The notes under the pieces: generated by a model
The model's input: only the letters and a program-made list of their open reading frames with translations
Databases searched by the model: none
Told to the model about the DNA's origin: nothing
NCBI GenBank assembly: GCA_030730545.1
Contig: JANQUX010000317.1
Coordinates: 1-14,859, forward strand
Source of the DNA: Maribacter sp.
GTDB lineage: Bacteria; Bacteroidota; Bacteroidia; Flavobacteriales; Flavobacteriaceae
Reading direction: 5' to 3'
DNA length: 14,859 nucleotides
Program-made: the position numbers and the translations under genes
In this document: piece after piece, positions 14,060 to 14,859 of the stretch
Numbering within the stretch: the stretch's first letter is position 1
Layout of the letters: each line of letters starts with the position of its first letter

Positions 14060-14859
14060 CTAAGCGATATCAGGAAATAGTTTCTTGAACTTTTTAGGCA
14101 GATGAGATAATACATGCATTTCCTCATTTGTAGTAGGATGTTGAAACCGAAGCGAAATCGCATGTAAATACAGACCTTTCCCTTTTAATTGCAATTCCTC
14201 CAAAAAATAGGTGGCATCCCCCAAAATAGGATTCCCAATAGATAATAAATGTTTTCTTAGTTGATGTCTTCTACCTGTATGGGGACTCAATTTAACCAAA
14301 TTCAAAAATGAAAAACGTTCAGAGACAACACTTTTTAATACTTGATATGATGAACTTGCCGGTTTATCATCAATAGGTAAATCAATATGGCCAGCCTCTT
14401 TCATAGCGCCCAAAGTTATTGCAAAGAAAATTTTCTCAATTTCTTTACGTTCAAATAACCGGTTTAACTTCGTTATAGACGTACTCGTTTTGCCTACCAA
14501 AAGTAAACCTGTAGTAGCATAATCTAATCGATGACAAGGTTGGGGACTTACAGCATCTTCAGCAGAACTCATTTTTAAATTTTGGGCTAGTGCATTGGCT
14601 ACAGTTTTAAATCCGTTACCGCTTACTAAAATTCCTGCCTGCTTATTGATTACTGCCAAGTATTCATCTTCATAAACAACCTCAAGATTCAAAACAAGTC
14701 TATTGTTACATTTATTTTTAATAGATTGATATTCTATAAGCTCACCACCTACTATTAACGTTGCCGTACTTGCAATTTTTCCATCTACAGAAAGTAGGTT
14801 TTTCTTTAGCGCCTTTTTCAATGCTGATTTTGTAGAAATTTGTTGAAATACCCCTACAC
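14060..14859 (-). CDS. RluA-family pseudouridine synthase (5' end outside window)
   Basis: The frame is open to the right edge. The only start-like codon inside the window, TTG at 14821, is really an internal Leu, because the twelve codons before it (ending STKSA) continue an S4-type RNA-binding domain (KSALKKALKKNLLSVDGKIA). The catalytic domain follows: NKQAGILVSGNG, then HRLDYATTGLLLVGK with the catalytic Asp at codon 14522-14524, and the PHTGRRHQLRKHL motif near the C-terminus. The enzyme converts uridines in rRNA or tRNA to pseudouridine; the target site cannot be told from sequence. The N-terminal S4 domain suits the RluC/RluD-like branch. It is convergent with the secreted basic protein gene and ends just past that gene's terminator. 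Confidence 0.93.
   Translation of the reverse strand, partial: VGVFQQISTKSALKKALKKNLLSVDGKIASTATLIVGGELIEYQSIKNKCNNRLVLNLEVVYEDEYLAVINKQAGILVSGNGFKTVANALAQNLKMSSAEDAVSPQPCHRLDYATTGLLLVGKTSTSITKLNRLFERKEIEKIFFAITLGAMKEAGHIDLPIDDKPASSSYQVLKSVVSERFSFLNLVKLSPHTGRRHQLRKHLLSIGNPILGDATYFLEELQLKGKGLYLHAISLRFQHPTTNEEMHVLSHLPKKFKKLFPDIA

Noticed and set aside
14819..14821. TTG at 14821 as start of the pseudouridine synthase
   Set aside because: The frame stays open to the window edge and the residues before it continue an S4 domain, so the codon is internal.
1..14859. CRISPR arrays, insertion sequences, tRNA or rRNA genes
   Set aside because: No regularly spaced repeats, transposase motifs with terminal repeats, or tRNA/rRNA-like sequences were seen on either strand.

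Overview
The window looks like chromosomal DNA of a member of the Bacteroidota, most probably family Flavobacteriaceae. The evidence is the low G+C content, the repeated TAnnTTTG-type -7 promoter boxes with little sign of Shine-Dalgarno sequences, a BatA-type membrane protein, and the flavobacterial flavour of the proteins. Genes are closely packed and no mobile element, CRISPR array, tRNA or rRNA was seen. Both ends cut through a gene: a BatA-type protein on the left and an RluA-family pseudouridine synthase on the right.

Layout. (1) Bases 3-3425, plus strand, hold a tight run of four genes with gaps of 26, 3 and 4 nt: the end of a BatA-type membrane protein, a dihydroorotase-family protein that has lost its metal-binding histidines, a small multi-span membrane protein, and an alpha/beta-hydrolase esterase. 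(2) Bases 3422-4695, minus strand, hold a PhnP-like metallo-beta-lactamase-fold hydrolase followed by a small membrane-anchored protein. The second gene meets the esterase tail to tail at a shared CTAG. (3) Bases 4866-6311 encode a large conserved cytosolic protein of unknown function. (4) Bases 6399-7569 hold a divergent pair, a Bcp-type peroxiredoxin and an endonuclease III with no cysteine at all, with facing promoters in a 55-bp gap. (5) Bases 7585-9580, minus strand, hold two copies of one module: a 193-aa ECF-like sigma factor followed after 72 or 74 nt by a 47-aa small protein. (6) uvrA (9824-12604) is divergent from the second sigma gene. (7) A secreted protein with a very basic Ser/Thr/Arg/Asn-rich tail lies at 12766-13983. 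(8) The pseudouridine synthase closes the window on the minus strand.

The most interesting part is the duplicated sigma/small-protein module. The two sigma factors align without gaps over 193 residues (about 75% identical by hand count). The two small proteins align without gaps over 47 residues (22 identical). Each copy ends in its own hairpin terminator. The small proteins are easily missed by gene callers, and their constant position suggests a functional link to the sigma factors, though this is inference. The dihydroorotase pseudoenzyme and the cysteine-free endonuclease III are two further cases where a routine family name would mislead about the chemistry. DNA repair functions (nth, uvrA) lie on either side of the sigma pair; whether that is meaningful cannot be decided from sequence alone.
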